Assembly (NCBI GenBank): GCA_026770025.1
Contig: JAMXDE010000004.1
Coordinates: 558,001 to 622,000, forward strand
Reading direction: 5' to 3'
Length of the DNA: 64,000 bases
Source of the DNA: Craspedostauros australis
Lineage: Eukaryota; Bacillariophyta; Bacillariophyceae; Mastogloiales; Achnanthaceae
Made by a program: the position numbers and the translations under genes. Positions 36,873 to 48,500 of this stretch are shown here, in pieces. Below the pieces are notes generated by a model. That model made no database searches, was not told the origin of the DNA, and worked only from the letters and a program-made list of their open reading frames with translations. How positions within the stretch are numbered: the first letter of the stretch is position 1; each line of letters starts with the position of its first letter.

Positions 36873-37403
36873 ATGGCATCCAACACGCCGAAGTTCACCT
36901 GGCGCAGCAATCCAGCAAGCGCAATGATCAAGAATGATTTCGATATTGGCGGCATATTCCATGAGAAGGATGTATCTGTGGACGAGGCGTGGGTGCACTA
37001 TTGTGCATTGCATCAATTCAGAGTCCCAGGAATGACGCAAGCCGTGTTTGCGAAGTACTTCAAGACGTTTGAGAAGCGGCTGAGCAAGCATCGCGACCGG
37101 TCTGCAATCGAGTTGCGTGCGCTCGAACGCGACCGCAAGCTGCATCCTCAGCAACCACGAGACGTTCACGGGAAGCCTGTCATGCACTTGTCCCTTGCCA
37201 AGCGCATGCTTGTTGAGGATGTAAAGCTACTGAAACATTTGCATATGACACCGGCCGAGCTCAAGGCAAGCCGACAGGAGTACGCTGCATTTGATTTGAA
37301 GCAGTTCAAACAGCACCTCTATCAACAAGTGAAAGCGCAGAAGTTCAACAACCAGTTGCAAATGAAACGAGAAAAGGCAGAACGCATGACAACAAGAGGA
37401 TAG
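36873..37403 (+). CDS. Likely partner protein of the Harbinger-type transposase
   Basis: A 176-residue basic protein, ATG at 36873, TAG at 37401-37403. Two similar units can be seen: TWRSNPASAMIKNDFD, then AWVHYCALHQFRVPGMTQAV; and MHLSLAKRMLVEDVKLLKHL, then HMTPAELKASRQEYAAFDL and KQFKQHLYQQVKAQKF. Between them lies SAIELRALERDRKLHPQQ. It resembles a group of repeat-rich proteins I associate with diatom genomes, but I cannot name the family. Harbinger elements normally encode a second, DNA-binding protein, and this gene is divergent from the transposase. A decayed homologue sits in the same relative position and orientation to the transposase relic in the element at 50.3-53.9 kb. That repeated pairing is the main support. 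DNA binding is inferred. Confidence 0.65.
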   Translation: MASNTPKFTWRSNPASAMIKNDFDIGGIFHEKDVSVDEAWVHYCALHQFRVPGMTQAVFAKYFKTFEKRLSKHRDRSAIELRALERDRKLHPQQPRDVHGKPVMHLSLAKRMLVEDVKLLKHLHMTPAELKASRQEYAAFDLKQFKQHLYQQVKAQKFNNQLQMKREKAERMTTRG

Positions 37404-37493
37404 GTTAAACTAGACTCGATCTGACTACTTTATCAACGGATTCTAGAATGTATTGGTCCTGCTTGTCATTGGTTGCTGCTCCATTTTGGTATC

Positions 37494-38102
37494 TTAGTGA
37501 CAGGCGTGAGTGCGTGCGAGTCGACCACGAAAGAGAGCATTTGCGAGCACGATGATGATTCCTCTCACAAAGGAAATGACGAAGCCTGCTGTCTTCGCAA
37601 CGATGATGAAGTGCACAAACAGCAAGAAGGCTGCATATGCGAGTAGCCAGAAGATATGACCGCAGATGAAGCAGACACCAGAGAAGCACCCATCGAGGTA
37701 GAATGCAATCAGGCTGCTCGTATCGACCAGCTTGTCGATAGAGGCGAATGCTGCGCGAAAAGAGAGCTCGATGTGGCTGCTGTCTTGCTCATGAAGATGG
37801 CGCTGGTTGATGTCGAAGAAGTGACCGCCTGGGAGGCCCAAAAATGGTGGGCTGAGCGCCTTCTTGTGAGTGCTGTTGACGGCAGAGGGTGCAGTGCTGA
37901 TCGTTGTGGGACGAATCCCAAACTGCAGGTTCTTCGTTGGCTCGGCTTGGGCTCTCAGGCCTCTGAGCATCATCTTCGCTCCTGATGTTGGGCGATTTGC
38001 GTTGGTAGATTGAACGTAGTTGCAAGAGGACGGAGGGGTTGGCTGTTGATTGTGGTGATGGTGTCCAGCCATGCTGTTGGATGGTGAAAAAGAGAAGTTC
38101 AT
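37494..38102 (-). CDS. 202-residue membrane protein, unknown function
   Basis: Starts at an ATG at 38100-38102; the frame is open further to a TTG. The N-terminal ~120 residues are polar with Asn/His/Ser/Pro. The C-terminal third has two or three hydrophobic helices: LDGCFSGVCFICGHIFWLLA, AAFLLFVHFIIVAKTAGFV and VRGIIIVLANALF, ending in RGRLARTHACH. It converges with the partner gene, 90 bases apart. I do not recognise it. It could be host or element cargo. Confidence 0.5.
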   Translation of the reverse strand: MNFSFSPSNSMAGHHHHNQQPTPPSSCNYVQSTNANRPTSGAKMMLRGLRAQAEPTKNLQFGIRPTTISTAPSAVNSTHKKALSPPFLGLPGGHFFDINQRHLHEQDSSHIELSFRAAFASIDKLVDTSSLIAFYLDGCFSGVCFICGHIFWLLAYAAFLLFVHFIIVAKTAGFVISFVRGIIIVLANALFRGRLARTHACH

Positions 38103-38489
38103 CGTTGTCCTTTTTGATTTTGTGGGGCGACTTTGGAAACGGAGAGGTGGCACCAATTATTTCTGGCGTGGGGAATGCTTTCTCGTGATCTGCTGGATTG
38201 TCCTTGCTCCACCAAGAGAAGAGAATTAAACACCATCCACGACAAGAATGGTATCATCAACATTCATAACACCGTTAAACGGATCAGCGAAGTGCGAATA
38301 AAGCTGTTGTCATTGGAATTTCAGCGAGGAAGAAAAATCCAGCCAAGCAGTGTGGGTAGAAGAGAACAATCCAAGTTGCTGTAGTGTCAACGATAGTCAC
38401 GCGTACATTGCAGGACGTGAGTGCGCTAAATTGAGAACTGTGGCGAGTGCTCGCAGGTGAGGAACCGATGAAGCTGAGAATGAATTCTG

Positions 38490-38612
38490 ACACTTGCGAG
38501 CTCGTACGTAACTACTACATCGGTGGCGCTTTGGAGTCGTCGTACAAGACCGGATGACCGCACCGACCAACCGCCAGATGGTCCGACCCGGATGATCCCA
38601 AAGCTCGTTCTC
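38490..38612 (-). repeat. Dispersed repeat R1, copy 2
   Basis: Inverted relative to the copy at 8761-8886. On the minus strand it carries TTTGGGATCATCCGGG, TCATCCGGTCTTGT, GACTCC, GCGCCACCG and TTACGTACG in the same order. Confidence 0.7.
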
Positions 38613-38704
38613 CCGTGTTCTGGTTCCGCATCACAGACGACTTCGATCACTCTCCGCGCTTGCCGCCGAGGCGGATGACGAGTCCCGTGACCGATGCCAT
38701 GAAA

Positions 38705-38925
38705 CCAAAAAATGAGACCATATTGGGCCCAGCGCACTTCCATGGAAAAAATGGAAACGAGAAATGCATTAATGGAAACAGTCGCGACCAGCGCACTTCT
38801 ATAGAACAATAATTGAAATGAGAAATCCATTAATGGAAATAATCACGACTAGCCCATTTCTTGAGGCGTGGAAATCGAATTCGTGAATGAGGTCACAAAG
38901 ACAGTCGCAATGACATTTGATATTT
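38705..38925 (+). repeat. Dispersed repeat R2, copy 2
   Basis: Carries ATTGGGCCCAGCGCACTTCC, several ATTAATGGAAA blocks, a second CCAGCGCACTTCT, and TCGTGAATGAGGTCACAAA with CAATGACATTT. It matches 31722-31925 in direct orientation, with an internal expansion of the ATGGAAA part. Confidence 0.65.
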
Positions 38926-41900
38926 TGTTTGTGTACTAAAAAAGTATATTGGTCATAGAGAGATGCGGCAATAGTCACTGATTCTGGAGACCAGGATGGA
39001 TGGTCATTGTCACAGTTTCAATTAGGCCCAACGAAGTGTTTCGCACTGGTCAACGAAATAGAGGTCGAATTAGTCGGACATCGACCAATTTTCTGGATTT
39101 GCCGGGTGTCCCTGTTCCCATCCATCACGAAAATGCACGTGGACAACAAGAAGAAAGAAGGAAAGAAGGAAGGAGACACGTTCCCACAACAGCACAGTTC
39201 TGTTGTGTGACATCGTTGAAAACGAGAATCTTCGACTGGTACGAGTAAAACCATTGGAGAAGATCGAGGTGTGTGTGTGGACATCTGTCAAAGCACAACG
39301 AATGCGAGAGATCATTGATCGCGACACACAAGTGGTCCGAAATGGTCGTTGAGTGTCGCCATTGGCCTAAAAGGTCATGCGTGCCTCCGTACATTCTGTA
39401 GAGCATGTGTGAATTTTCGTACACGTGCTGGAATGTCTTCAATAATACCCACACACTTGACAAGTGCATTGGCCAACACGCTCGGCAAACAATCCTTCCA
39501 TGAATTCGAGTGACGTGTTTCTAAAAGGGCATGCTACATGAACGAAGAACATCCCAAGCACAAACCTCTTCATCTTCGTCTCTCATGTTTGTTGCTGAGG
39601 TTGTGGATTGAGAGACGAATGGCAAGGACCCTCAAATCATGCAGGTGCTCATGCAGATGCTCATGCAGATGCTCATACTCACCCCTCCTCACCTACTGCT
39701 ACTCCATTACTCCATGCATTGATGGTATGAGAGTCGACATGTTGTCCTGATCTTTCTTCACTCTACATGATGCTCACACAGATACATACAAAGGTCATAA
39801 ATAGGTTGAACAAGGACTCATGTGGACATGAGCATGTCAGGAATCGGATGTTCTGAAACACCGAATTGCCGCACCTCCAAGGGGTAAGGATCCGAATGTC
39901 ATGATATGATACATTACCGCAACTCTCACCCTTGGATCTTTGTGACAAAAATGTGAGCTGCACGTGTTTTGGTGATGGAGAACGACACGTGCCGAATGCG
40001 AACCGTACCTTGGCGTTCGTGACCTCAATGCAGGAATGCCAATCACACATGAATGTCGCAGGGGGCAGGGATGTTGGAATCGTGACCAACATCACGATAC
40101 AAGCAACTACGGCCCCCATGTCGCAACCAATGAGAAAAGAGTACTGGAGGAAGGCCGATGTCACGAAGAGTGAGATGGCCTGTGAACAAACCTGAGATGA
40201 GGAACCTCCAGGAAGCCGGTGAAGTGATCGGCGAAGTAAGCGGAGAAACAACAAGCAAACCATCGGAGATGATTGGAGATGTGTGATGGTCGAGGAGCTG
40301 AATGAGCTCCCAACCAAGGTGTTCCCGTGACGAATGGGAGACCGTGATCTGGTTGAATGGACCAACCTGAGTGATGCCTACGACTTGGCGATGTCTAAGA
40401 CATTGAAACTATCAGTGGAGGACAACGTGCTTTTGTGCACGAACATGGGGTACTTGGTGGTGCACGCATGTCCATGATGAATTTGCAATGAATGCAAGAT
40501 GAATGCCTGCTAGACCAACAGAGGGACTCATGGTGATCTCAGAAGGAGATCGAACTTTGAGATTGAGAGCAATGAAGAGCTCACAGTTCAGAGAAGTAGA
40601 TTCTAACAAATGATTAGCTTTCTACTATCACACCACCCCGGATTTCCAACATGAGCACAACTATGGATGATGTATTAAACAGGAGAAGGAAACAGGATCG
40701 AAGTGGCTGCCATCCAAAACTGAGGAGCATGGATCTTGGGAGGCATGCCCTTGCCTTCCCTGACAATTCTCACAGAATTCTTTACTTCTGATAGAACAAT
40801 ATTGAAAATGAGGGTAACTTACTGTACGCCGAAGGGTGATCAATCCATGGTAGTGCAGTAGGTTGGTGAGTTTGTGTGTGAGTGTGTGTCTTAGTCTTAA
40901 AAGCTGATACGAATCCAAATGAGACTTTCAAAAGGATTGTGAGCAGTTGATGAGCAGCATCCATTGTAGTTGGATCTGCATCATCTCTATTAGTAGTGGT
41001 ATAGCGGAGCATCGAGTCTCCCACGTGCATTCATCACGGTTCCGATGTTGCCATTCGAGAGAGGAGACATCAATTTCATGATGGCCGGAGAGAGAGTTTG
41101 TTGTTCACTCTTCCGATCGCTTTTGGGGATTGATGTTCATTCAACGGTTTGGTCCGTTTGTCCATCCAGGACAATCCATGTCACACCCATAAGTGGTGTG
41201 GGATGGCACGATCGCTCAATCCCCAAATTGGTCAGACGAACGATTTCGTCCTAAGTCGAGCATGATTCGTGGGGTGGGACCCTGTGGGACCCCATCCCAC
41301 CGATATCGAGTCACTCTTCAATCCCGCTCAAACATTCTGAGCAGTCGGACAGTTGACTAACTAGACTAAATCTTAACACGACTAATGGGAATACTAGTTT
41401 GAGCTACAAACTTCTTACTTCTTTACGAATCGTATTAATCCAACATACTGGTCAGAGATTGTCTTCAGAAAACTCACAATAAAGCAACAAGAGCTCCGAC
41501 CAGGGCACACAACAATGGGCCAATACGTCTACTGTAGTTACTTGTACATGTTTGACATTCCCAGTGAGTGTCGCTTCTGTGACACAAGCAACAACCATGG
41601 CTGCCCTTGCCAGCAACCACCACCAGAATGATCATGATCAAGGTCAATATCGCTGCAGGATGTCAGTCACTATCAATTGCTGTCAATTGCTGTCAATTGC
41701 TGTCAATTGCTGATCCATACTCGAACACCTACCAACATGCAGACTCTCATCTGCCAACAGCTGTTAGGAATCGAGGGTACGACTCTGTCGAAGATACCCA
41801 TGATTGCCGCAACTCCCAACGATATTCGTCACACCTTTGAATGTAATTCATTCCACCCGTGAACCAAATTGCGTGTGACTGATCTCAGTTTTACCAAGAG

Positions 41901-42902
41901 TTAGGATTCGGGCGTAGACGGCGCGAATCGGTGGAGGATGCCTCTTGGATCTGCCGGCTTCGGGATAGCCATGTGATGCAGATCAAGAGAGGTGTACTGA
42001 TTGAAGAGTTGTTACTGTAACGATGAGTAGAAGAGTGCTTTGTAGCTCATCCTTGTCTGTTTATTATGAGTTAGCTTGTAGTGTTAGTAGGGTGAAGAAA
42101 CGATGCCACACAACTTGGCGAGACCCTGCGCTGATGTACTTGGTTCAGTGCTTGAGGGTAGATGATCATAACAGAGCCTTGCTCTCCATACATGTAGATA
42201 CACTGCAGTGTAGATCATGACGCATGTTAGTGACGGTCATAAAGCAGTGGCTGTGGTTGGAGCTGACCCTCGGATTCCATTGCTCGAGTTGAAGCAGGTT
42301 GGATACACACGTCAAGACTACGGCAGTGGTGCGGTAGTCGTTAGCATGGAGGGAATCGAGGTATGTTGTAGTAAAAGGATCTGGGGAGCATATAGTTCCC
42401 AAGGTGGGGTGTGAGTCAGGTCGGTCATGCTTGAGTCATGATGGATTCGTGAATGGAGGAGAGAAAGGAGGAGAAAAGATTTGGTGGTCAATAGAGAGGT
42501 TTTGCATTCCACTCAGAGGCCCCCAGGCGCCATGTCACATACGACATGGTGCCAACAAGAGTTCTCAAGAATTGCTGGTTCGTGGAAGGACTGAAGTTAG
42601 TCCATCTAGTCATTCATGAAAGTCCGCTTTGATTAGAATCTAGATCTTTTAGACCTAGAAGTCTTTGGCGGACGATCAGTGGAGATCAATGGAGATTTTG
42701 ACAAAAAATACTACAATGGTGAAGGCTATACTCTAATTGGAGTACATTATGGATATGTTTATTGAGTCTGTTGTGAGCAACGATAATCCTAGTACTAGCA
42801 TCATTTCGAAGCAAGAACTCAACTAGAAATAAAATCTATTGTAGACATCGATAGAAGTTCCCTGATTGGATAAACATACATCTCCGCGTGGAAGTGACAC
42901 TT
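38926..42902. other. Gene-poor region, part 1
   Basis: About 4 kb with no supported gene. The longest frames, such as a 200-codon minus-strand one at 39763-40365, begin at plausible codons but show no domain and have non-coding-like composition. Contains a 10-bp tandem repeat (TCAATTGCTG, 4 copies, 41673-41712) and one arm of a diverged repeat pair (40570-40675). Confidence 0.45.
40570..40675 (-). repeat. Diverged repeat pair, copy 1
   Basis: Shares GAGCTCACAGTTC, a (G)ATTCTAACAA block, GATTAG, TCTACTA and GATTTCCAACA blocks in order with 44700-44805. It may be a remnant of an old LTR, since such TGTTAGA starts are common in LTRs, but no internal coding part was found. Confidence 0.45.
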
Positions 42903-43227
42903 TTGCCGGGACTCTCTGAGTGGAAATGATTTCCATTTCTGGTGCAGAAATGGAAATCAATTCCACTGAGCGAGGGGGTGATTTCTCGCCACCCCCGGAA
43001 ACATGTCTCTATCAGGTTATGACTCCCTCGCGGGAATGGCTGAGTGGAATGCAAAACCTCTCTAATAGAGGCCTATCGCATTTCACATTGGGAGTCCCAC
43101 GGTACAAAATAACCTGATAATGACATTTTTAGAGGGGCAACATGCGAACTTCCCCCTCGGAAAGTGAAACTCGATTGCGTTTTAGGAGCCAAAAACACAA
43201 TTGAGTTTCACATTGCAGTCCCGGCAA
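42903..43227. mobile_element. Fold-back MITE-like unit
   Basis: A 325-bp segment with terminal inverted repeats TTGCCGGGACT / AGTCCCGGCAA. The two halves are inverted copies of each other: CATGTCTCTATCAGGTTAT in the left half, ATAACCTGATAATGACATTT in the right. Each half holds its own hairpin; the left is a 53-bp near-perfect palindrome (42917-42969, arms TGAGTGGAAATGATTTCCAT). A related half-unit lies at 54783-54942. No coding capacity. Non-autonomous transposon is the likely explanation. Confidence 0.65.
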
Positions 43228-44171
43228 TCCAACCTTCCACGTGTTGGAACGAAACCAATGGCCAATCATTTTTCTTCATTTGCAGAAATGTTGAGTCGTC
43301 CTTGTCGTGACAATGATATTTTTTGAGATGCTAGTGATGATGAAACTAGCATTCCGAATGAGAGGTGCATGGAGCGATAGAGAGCGATTACGATGTCGAA
43401 TATGCCTGTAAGCTTCACATATGATATCTGCGCGCAATTATAAAAGGACCCCTTCATGATCCAGCTGAGTAATCTTTGCTCATATCCTATTTCACTCGAT
43501 ACAACATCCGCGGCGTGTTCCTGATGCTCTGAGGACTAGTGTAGTCAGATACGACCAGGGACTTCGACCAACGCGGATTTTGCATCTTTTGGAGATCCTG
43601 ACTGCCATATCGGAAGTCGTTGTTGGTCTCCAACCAACCCAACGTGCAATCGCAATAGTTCTGTGTAGACTGCGTGGAGACCTTCTATTGGACAACAAAC
43701 TGCTGATCCATCTCCATGATACAGTGATCAAGAGGTTTCTGTCATCGATATTGGCAACAGAGCCTTGAACAAGCTATGAATCAGCAGGGACAAAGTGCTT
43801 GCGCATATGTTACCGGACCTCTGGTAGTGGCAAAGTTGAGACAGAAGAGATGGCAGCGAAACTCTCAGAACACGAAGCTCCTAAGAGGAGAAAGAGGGAT
43901 GTGCGTTGCGTGCAACTCAGAGCACACCCATTAATGATCCTATCAACCTTTGGTCTCAACAAGTGATGCGATAACATGCAACGAAGCATTCAGATCATAT
44001 CAGTCTAAACTAGAGCTCTATTCTACAGAAGAGAAGCCGATTCAGTCACATTGGTCGTCTTTCTGTGTAGGTCACGAACGAGTCACGAGTACCAATGTGA
44101 AATCCGAACGTGAGTGCCACATGTGACATGAATGGAGGGGTGTGAATGTGAAATGCGATATCCCTCTAATC
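43062..44171. repeat. Pair of 27-bp inverted arms spanning 1.1 kb
   Basis: TAGAGGCCTATCGCATTTCACATT (from 43062) is repeated in inverted form ending at about 44171 (AATGTGAAATGCGATATCCCTC). About 24 of 27 bases agree. The right arm may be a separate end of the same MITE family as the unit at 42903-43227. No transposase is encoded between them. Confidence 0.45.
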
Positions 44172-45548
44172 AAGTGGAAGATTTCGCGCCAAAACAAGAA
44201 TTTCTCCCATCGGGTTGATACCGTGTCCGGTAATAGTCTGTCCCTCATTGAATCTCAACTCCAAGTAAATCAGCCTGTCCTCTGCGAATCAAGAAAAGCC
44301 ACGACATCGGAAAAACAGGATGTCCCAGCATCAAACACGGAATCACGACAAGGCAAACATCGACGTCATGAGAGAAGATCGATGACCAACAGATTGGTGA
44401 TCACCCCATCTGGAGATCAAGACATGTGCCACTTGCAGAGTAGAACAATTCAGAAAGGGCATCAAGCATGACACCAATCGTAAAGTTTGGTGTCAGGAGA
44501 TCAAAAGAGAAATACATGACTGTGGAATCGTACTGCAGTGAATGTAGATGATGATATGCATGATGAAATGCATGACAATGATGGCTGAGGAAAGGATTGA
44601 TGAATGCAAGCGAGAGTGCATGATGAAGATAGCATGAGTGCAACAGTATAACATGCTGCTGCTGCAGAAGATGCTACATGTGAAACAAACGTCGAAAGAG
44701 CTGAAGAGATTGAGCTCACAGTTCTAAGACAGTACGATCTAACAATGGATTAGTTCCTACTAACATTAGCCCCAGATTTCCAACAAACAGCACCAATAGT
44801 TGTCAGTGCAGCAACACCAAATGAATGGTCCAGATTGCTGGCCTCCACCATTAATATATCCATGTCAGTTCCACCAGACACCAAGATGAATGCCAAGACA
44901 GACTAATAGAGCCTAAGCATTCTGGCTGTGGTCTTTGCTGGCTGTTGTATAGCTGTTGGCAAAGGCTTGATGGTCAAGTGGTCCGGATGAGAGTGTTCTG
45001 ATCACAAGTAGTTGATTGAGAATACTGATGATGGGTGGAGAAACATGCAGATTATGAGTGTTATTGCTATGGTTCTTCTCATCAGGGAGGATCTCCTGTG
45101 TTGCTCTAAATGACTGGACATGTGGGTCGCATAGCCTGAGTACTGTGGGAGAGGATCCTTTTGTTGATTGGCTTGTGAGGTGAAGGTTTTTGGTGTGCGT
45201 TCCTGTGCGGTACCGATCCTTTGATCCGGCAGTCTTGTACCAGCATCAAGTTTTTGGTGGGGAGGGGTTCCGATGACCCAGTCATTGGAATCCTTTTTTC
45301 CATGCATCCTGGGTTTCAAAGATCTCCGTTAATGACTTGTGCCTGCTCCAAACGTGGTTATGTCCGAAACGTGGTTTGGGCCAATTCGTGGGAAAACGAG
45401 TCATGTGTGCCAAGAAATCCTTCCTTGGCCTAACTGCTAGTTTAGCTATATTATCATCGCGATTCCACAATCGCTGACAGAGATTAGTCGGAGTTCTCCT
45501 CCGAGCCAGTCTGCTTGTAAAGTTACGCATCTGAAATGGTAGGATCAG
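43228..45548. other. Gene-poor region, part 2
   Basis: About 2.3 kb with no supported gene. Contains the second arm of the diverged repeat pair (44700-44805) and short biased frames. The last part is the 3' flank of the AAA ATPase gene. Confidence 0.45.
44700..44805 (-). repeat. Diverged repeat pair, copy 2
   Basis: Matches 40570-40675 in ordered short blocks (GAGCTCACAGTTC, GATCTAACAA, GATTAGT, CCTACTAAC, AGATTTCCAACA). Old copy of an unidentified repeat. Confidence 0.45.
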
Positions 45549-48500
45549 TTACAGTGCATCAAAGTTCACCTCTGCCATGATCTTGTGGGCTGCGGCAACG
45601 CACATCCGCGTGTCTGCCGTGTGCTTGGCGGTTCTTCGTTTCCGTCGCCGCTCGCCACCTTCCCCGTTGTCCCCACCAACACCACCCTCCAGCATGCTTC
45701 GATCTACAAGATTCGGATGCTTCTCCAACAGCTGCTCTACCTTTGCCCTTGCTCCCCATTCGTTGTACAACGAGATGGCATTTCCCAGATACTGCTGCGG
45801 CCAGTAGAAGTCTTTATCGTCATCCAGGACACCTGTGCTCTCAACATCGGAGCTTCGTAAGGGACCGCTCAAAGTTGTGCTTGGCAAAGGCCCAGACAGT
45901 GCCAGTGTGCCTGTGTGCTTGTTCAGAAAGTACTCAGCGGCAAGCTCATTTGCCAGCGCCGCGTCATTGACATGTCCCGATCTGGCGCAATAGGAAATGG
46001 CCTTGTCGTACGCTGCCTTCACCTTCTGTTCGGGTTGCTTCCTTCTTGCTGCCATCGTGTCTGCCTCCATGATGAGGTACCGATGGAGGTTGTTGCCGCC
46101 ATTCCTCTCGACCAGAAGACGAAGTTCTGCCGTGTAGTTTGCCGCCTTGCGGTGATACTTCCTCCGCTTACTCTTGCAGTCCGTCTTTTGCGCCATCCTG
46201 GACATGGTGAGCCCACCTTGAAACATTCTCCCGGTCTGCCGAGCAAAGGTATGGTCGAGCCCAGCGCTAGCTTTTGATGGCCCCATGCAGATCTTCCCCA
46301 GCTCCAATTCACCGAAGTACATCGTTAATTGCTCGTAGCACCAGTACCATACACCCCAATGAATGCGTTGCTCACGATCCATGTCTTTGACTGATGGGAC
46401 ATCAGACTGATCCTTCCAATGCCCGATTGATTGTTCACCTGATTGCTCCCGAATCACTTCGCCTTGAAGTCGAGAAGACGACATGCCCAGCAAGATCTCG
46501 AAGAAACGTTGGACTTGTCCATACGAGTTGGATATCTCTGTCAGGTTGTAATGCTCGGCTTGCACCAGGAGCATCTTCACAGTGCGGTGCAAGGACACAA
46601 GCGGGACCCCGCACAAGAAGCCATGCGTTATGCACATCCCCCAGCATCGGTATGCACGAGTTAAGTCACCTGCCTCCATCCCAGCTCGATGGCCTTTTTG
46701 AAAGGCCGCGAAACATACATGTACAGGCTCAGACCATGTAGCCAGGAATGCTGTATCTGCCATGAAGAACTGGCACATCATGTATTTGGAGTCCGTCGTA
46801 GCGAGAATCCTTGCCGGGAGCGTTTGCAACCGTTTTGCGAATTTCACATCCTTCATGACATGTAATGCGACCGAGCGCGTCACATAAGAGCCATAGGCAC
46901 CTTCGCCACTTAGCCCATGCTTCAGCATCAACGTCACCTGGCGAAATCCTGTAAGCAGCAATGTCGCATCCCTGCCAACCATGTAGGCAACAGATCCGAG
47001 GTACTGTAAGATCTTCACTGTCATCAACATGTTGGGATCGGTCATGACGGGAAGGTTCAGCACCTCCTCATCCGTGTGCTTCGCGAAGTACTTCTTGAGC
47101 TTTCTGAAGTCTCTCAGTGCCAGGAATAGATGGTTTCTCATTGGGAATGTCCCCAGCAACTTGAGCGACCGAAGGTGCAAGTTACACGCCTCCTCGTATC
47201 TCTCCATCCGTTCGAGAGCCACGGCGAGCGATATGTTCGCCTTGACGATGTCTTCAATGGAGTTGTCGCAGTTGTCGATGATGGCCTGGCACAGGATCGA
47301 CCCCTTCTCGTAGTTGCCGAGGGTCAGCTCAACCTCAGATAATCTATGGTGGATCTCCAAACACAGCTCATGCTGCGTCCTCCAAGGGTCAGCTATCTTG
47401 ACTTCCAGATTCGTCAATGCCCGGTTCAAGTATTTCATTGCTGGGAGAAACGCAGCCACGCCAACGGCGAGCTGCCCAACCTTGAGGTTCAGCTTGATCA
47501 GATCAAGCTCAGGGATGAGAGTGTTGGTGGTTGTGAGTGAAGATGCATTCTCCAGATGATCCGCGGCCACAAACCACATCCAATCTTCACCCAGCATGGG
47601 ATCAGACGCGATCTCCATGAGGTGTTTACCAACCTGATACTTCATTTGGTCTAGTTCGTCACCCGGAGGAGTCAACGAAAAGGCCGCCTGTTGGATTCGG
47701 TCGTGGACGAAGCGGAACGTCGCACCTGAGGTGACTGTGCCTTCAGCTATCTCTGTGGCGGCTGCTGTGTCGACATCGAGTCTCTCCAGCAGTTCTTCCT
47801 TCACTGCTAGATTCAGTGCGTCACCTACGCTCATCTCGGCCACTGCCAAGATACGCATGGTGCCTCCACCATCTGCCTTCTGCTGCTGGTGTTCAATCTC
47901 CATGTCCATCAGCGTCTCCAACAACGACCGGCGGAATGTCGATCGCAGAAATGAAGCCATCTGCAAGCACCTCCGAAGATCCTCAGGCAGTGACTGCAGC
48001 TTCGATGTGATCAGGTCGACTACATTCGCTGATAGATCAATTTCATCGGCTGCTCGTTGCTCATCCCATTCCCATTGCATTGTGTGGATGTTGCGAGTCA
48101 GAACCTTGCGACGGCGCAGTCCCTCCAACGCTTGCATGGTGTAGAGAACGTTGCCTTTGGTCTTGTCGTGGAGCAGCTTGGCGAGCGGCGTTGTTTTCAT
48201 GGTGTCCAACCGAAGTGACGATGCGAGGAGCTCCGCAGTGTGGGTGACTGTGAGATCATTGAGGGGAATGTCATGGATGGTCTTCCCGTTGTTTTTCCAT
48301 TGTGAGACAGCTGTGGTGAGTTGATGCTGAGGATCGTTGTGCACCTCGTTGGATCGGTATGATCCGATGATGAGAAGGTTGCGGATGGATTGGTCGATCA
48401 AGATCTCCGTAGTGAGCTTGAGAGATCGTTCGTCAACCCATTGAAGGTCTGATCGTGCGAGTACAGGTGTGCAAATGTGAGAGATTGGGAATGTGAAAGA

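Noticed and set aside
39763..40365. A 200-codon minus-strand frame with a hydrophobic stretch
   Set aside because: No domain, and Cys/Ser/His-rich composition typical of chance frames in this repeat-rich region.
40570..44805. A second LTR retrotransposon with diverged LTRs at 40.6 and 44.7 kb
   Set aside because: The matches are short and extend on both sides of the supposed LTR start, and no gag or pol remains between them.
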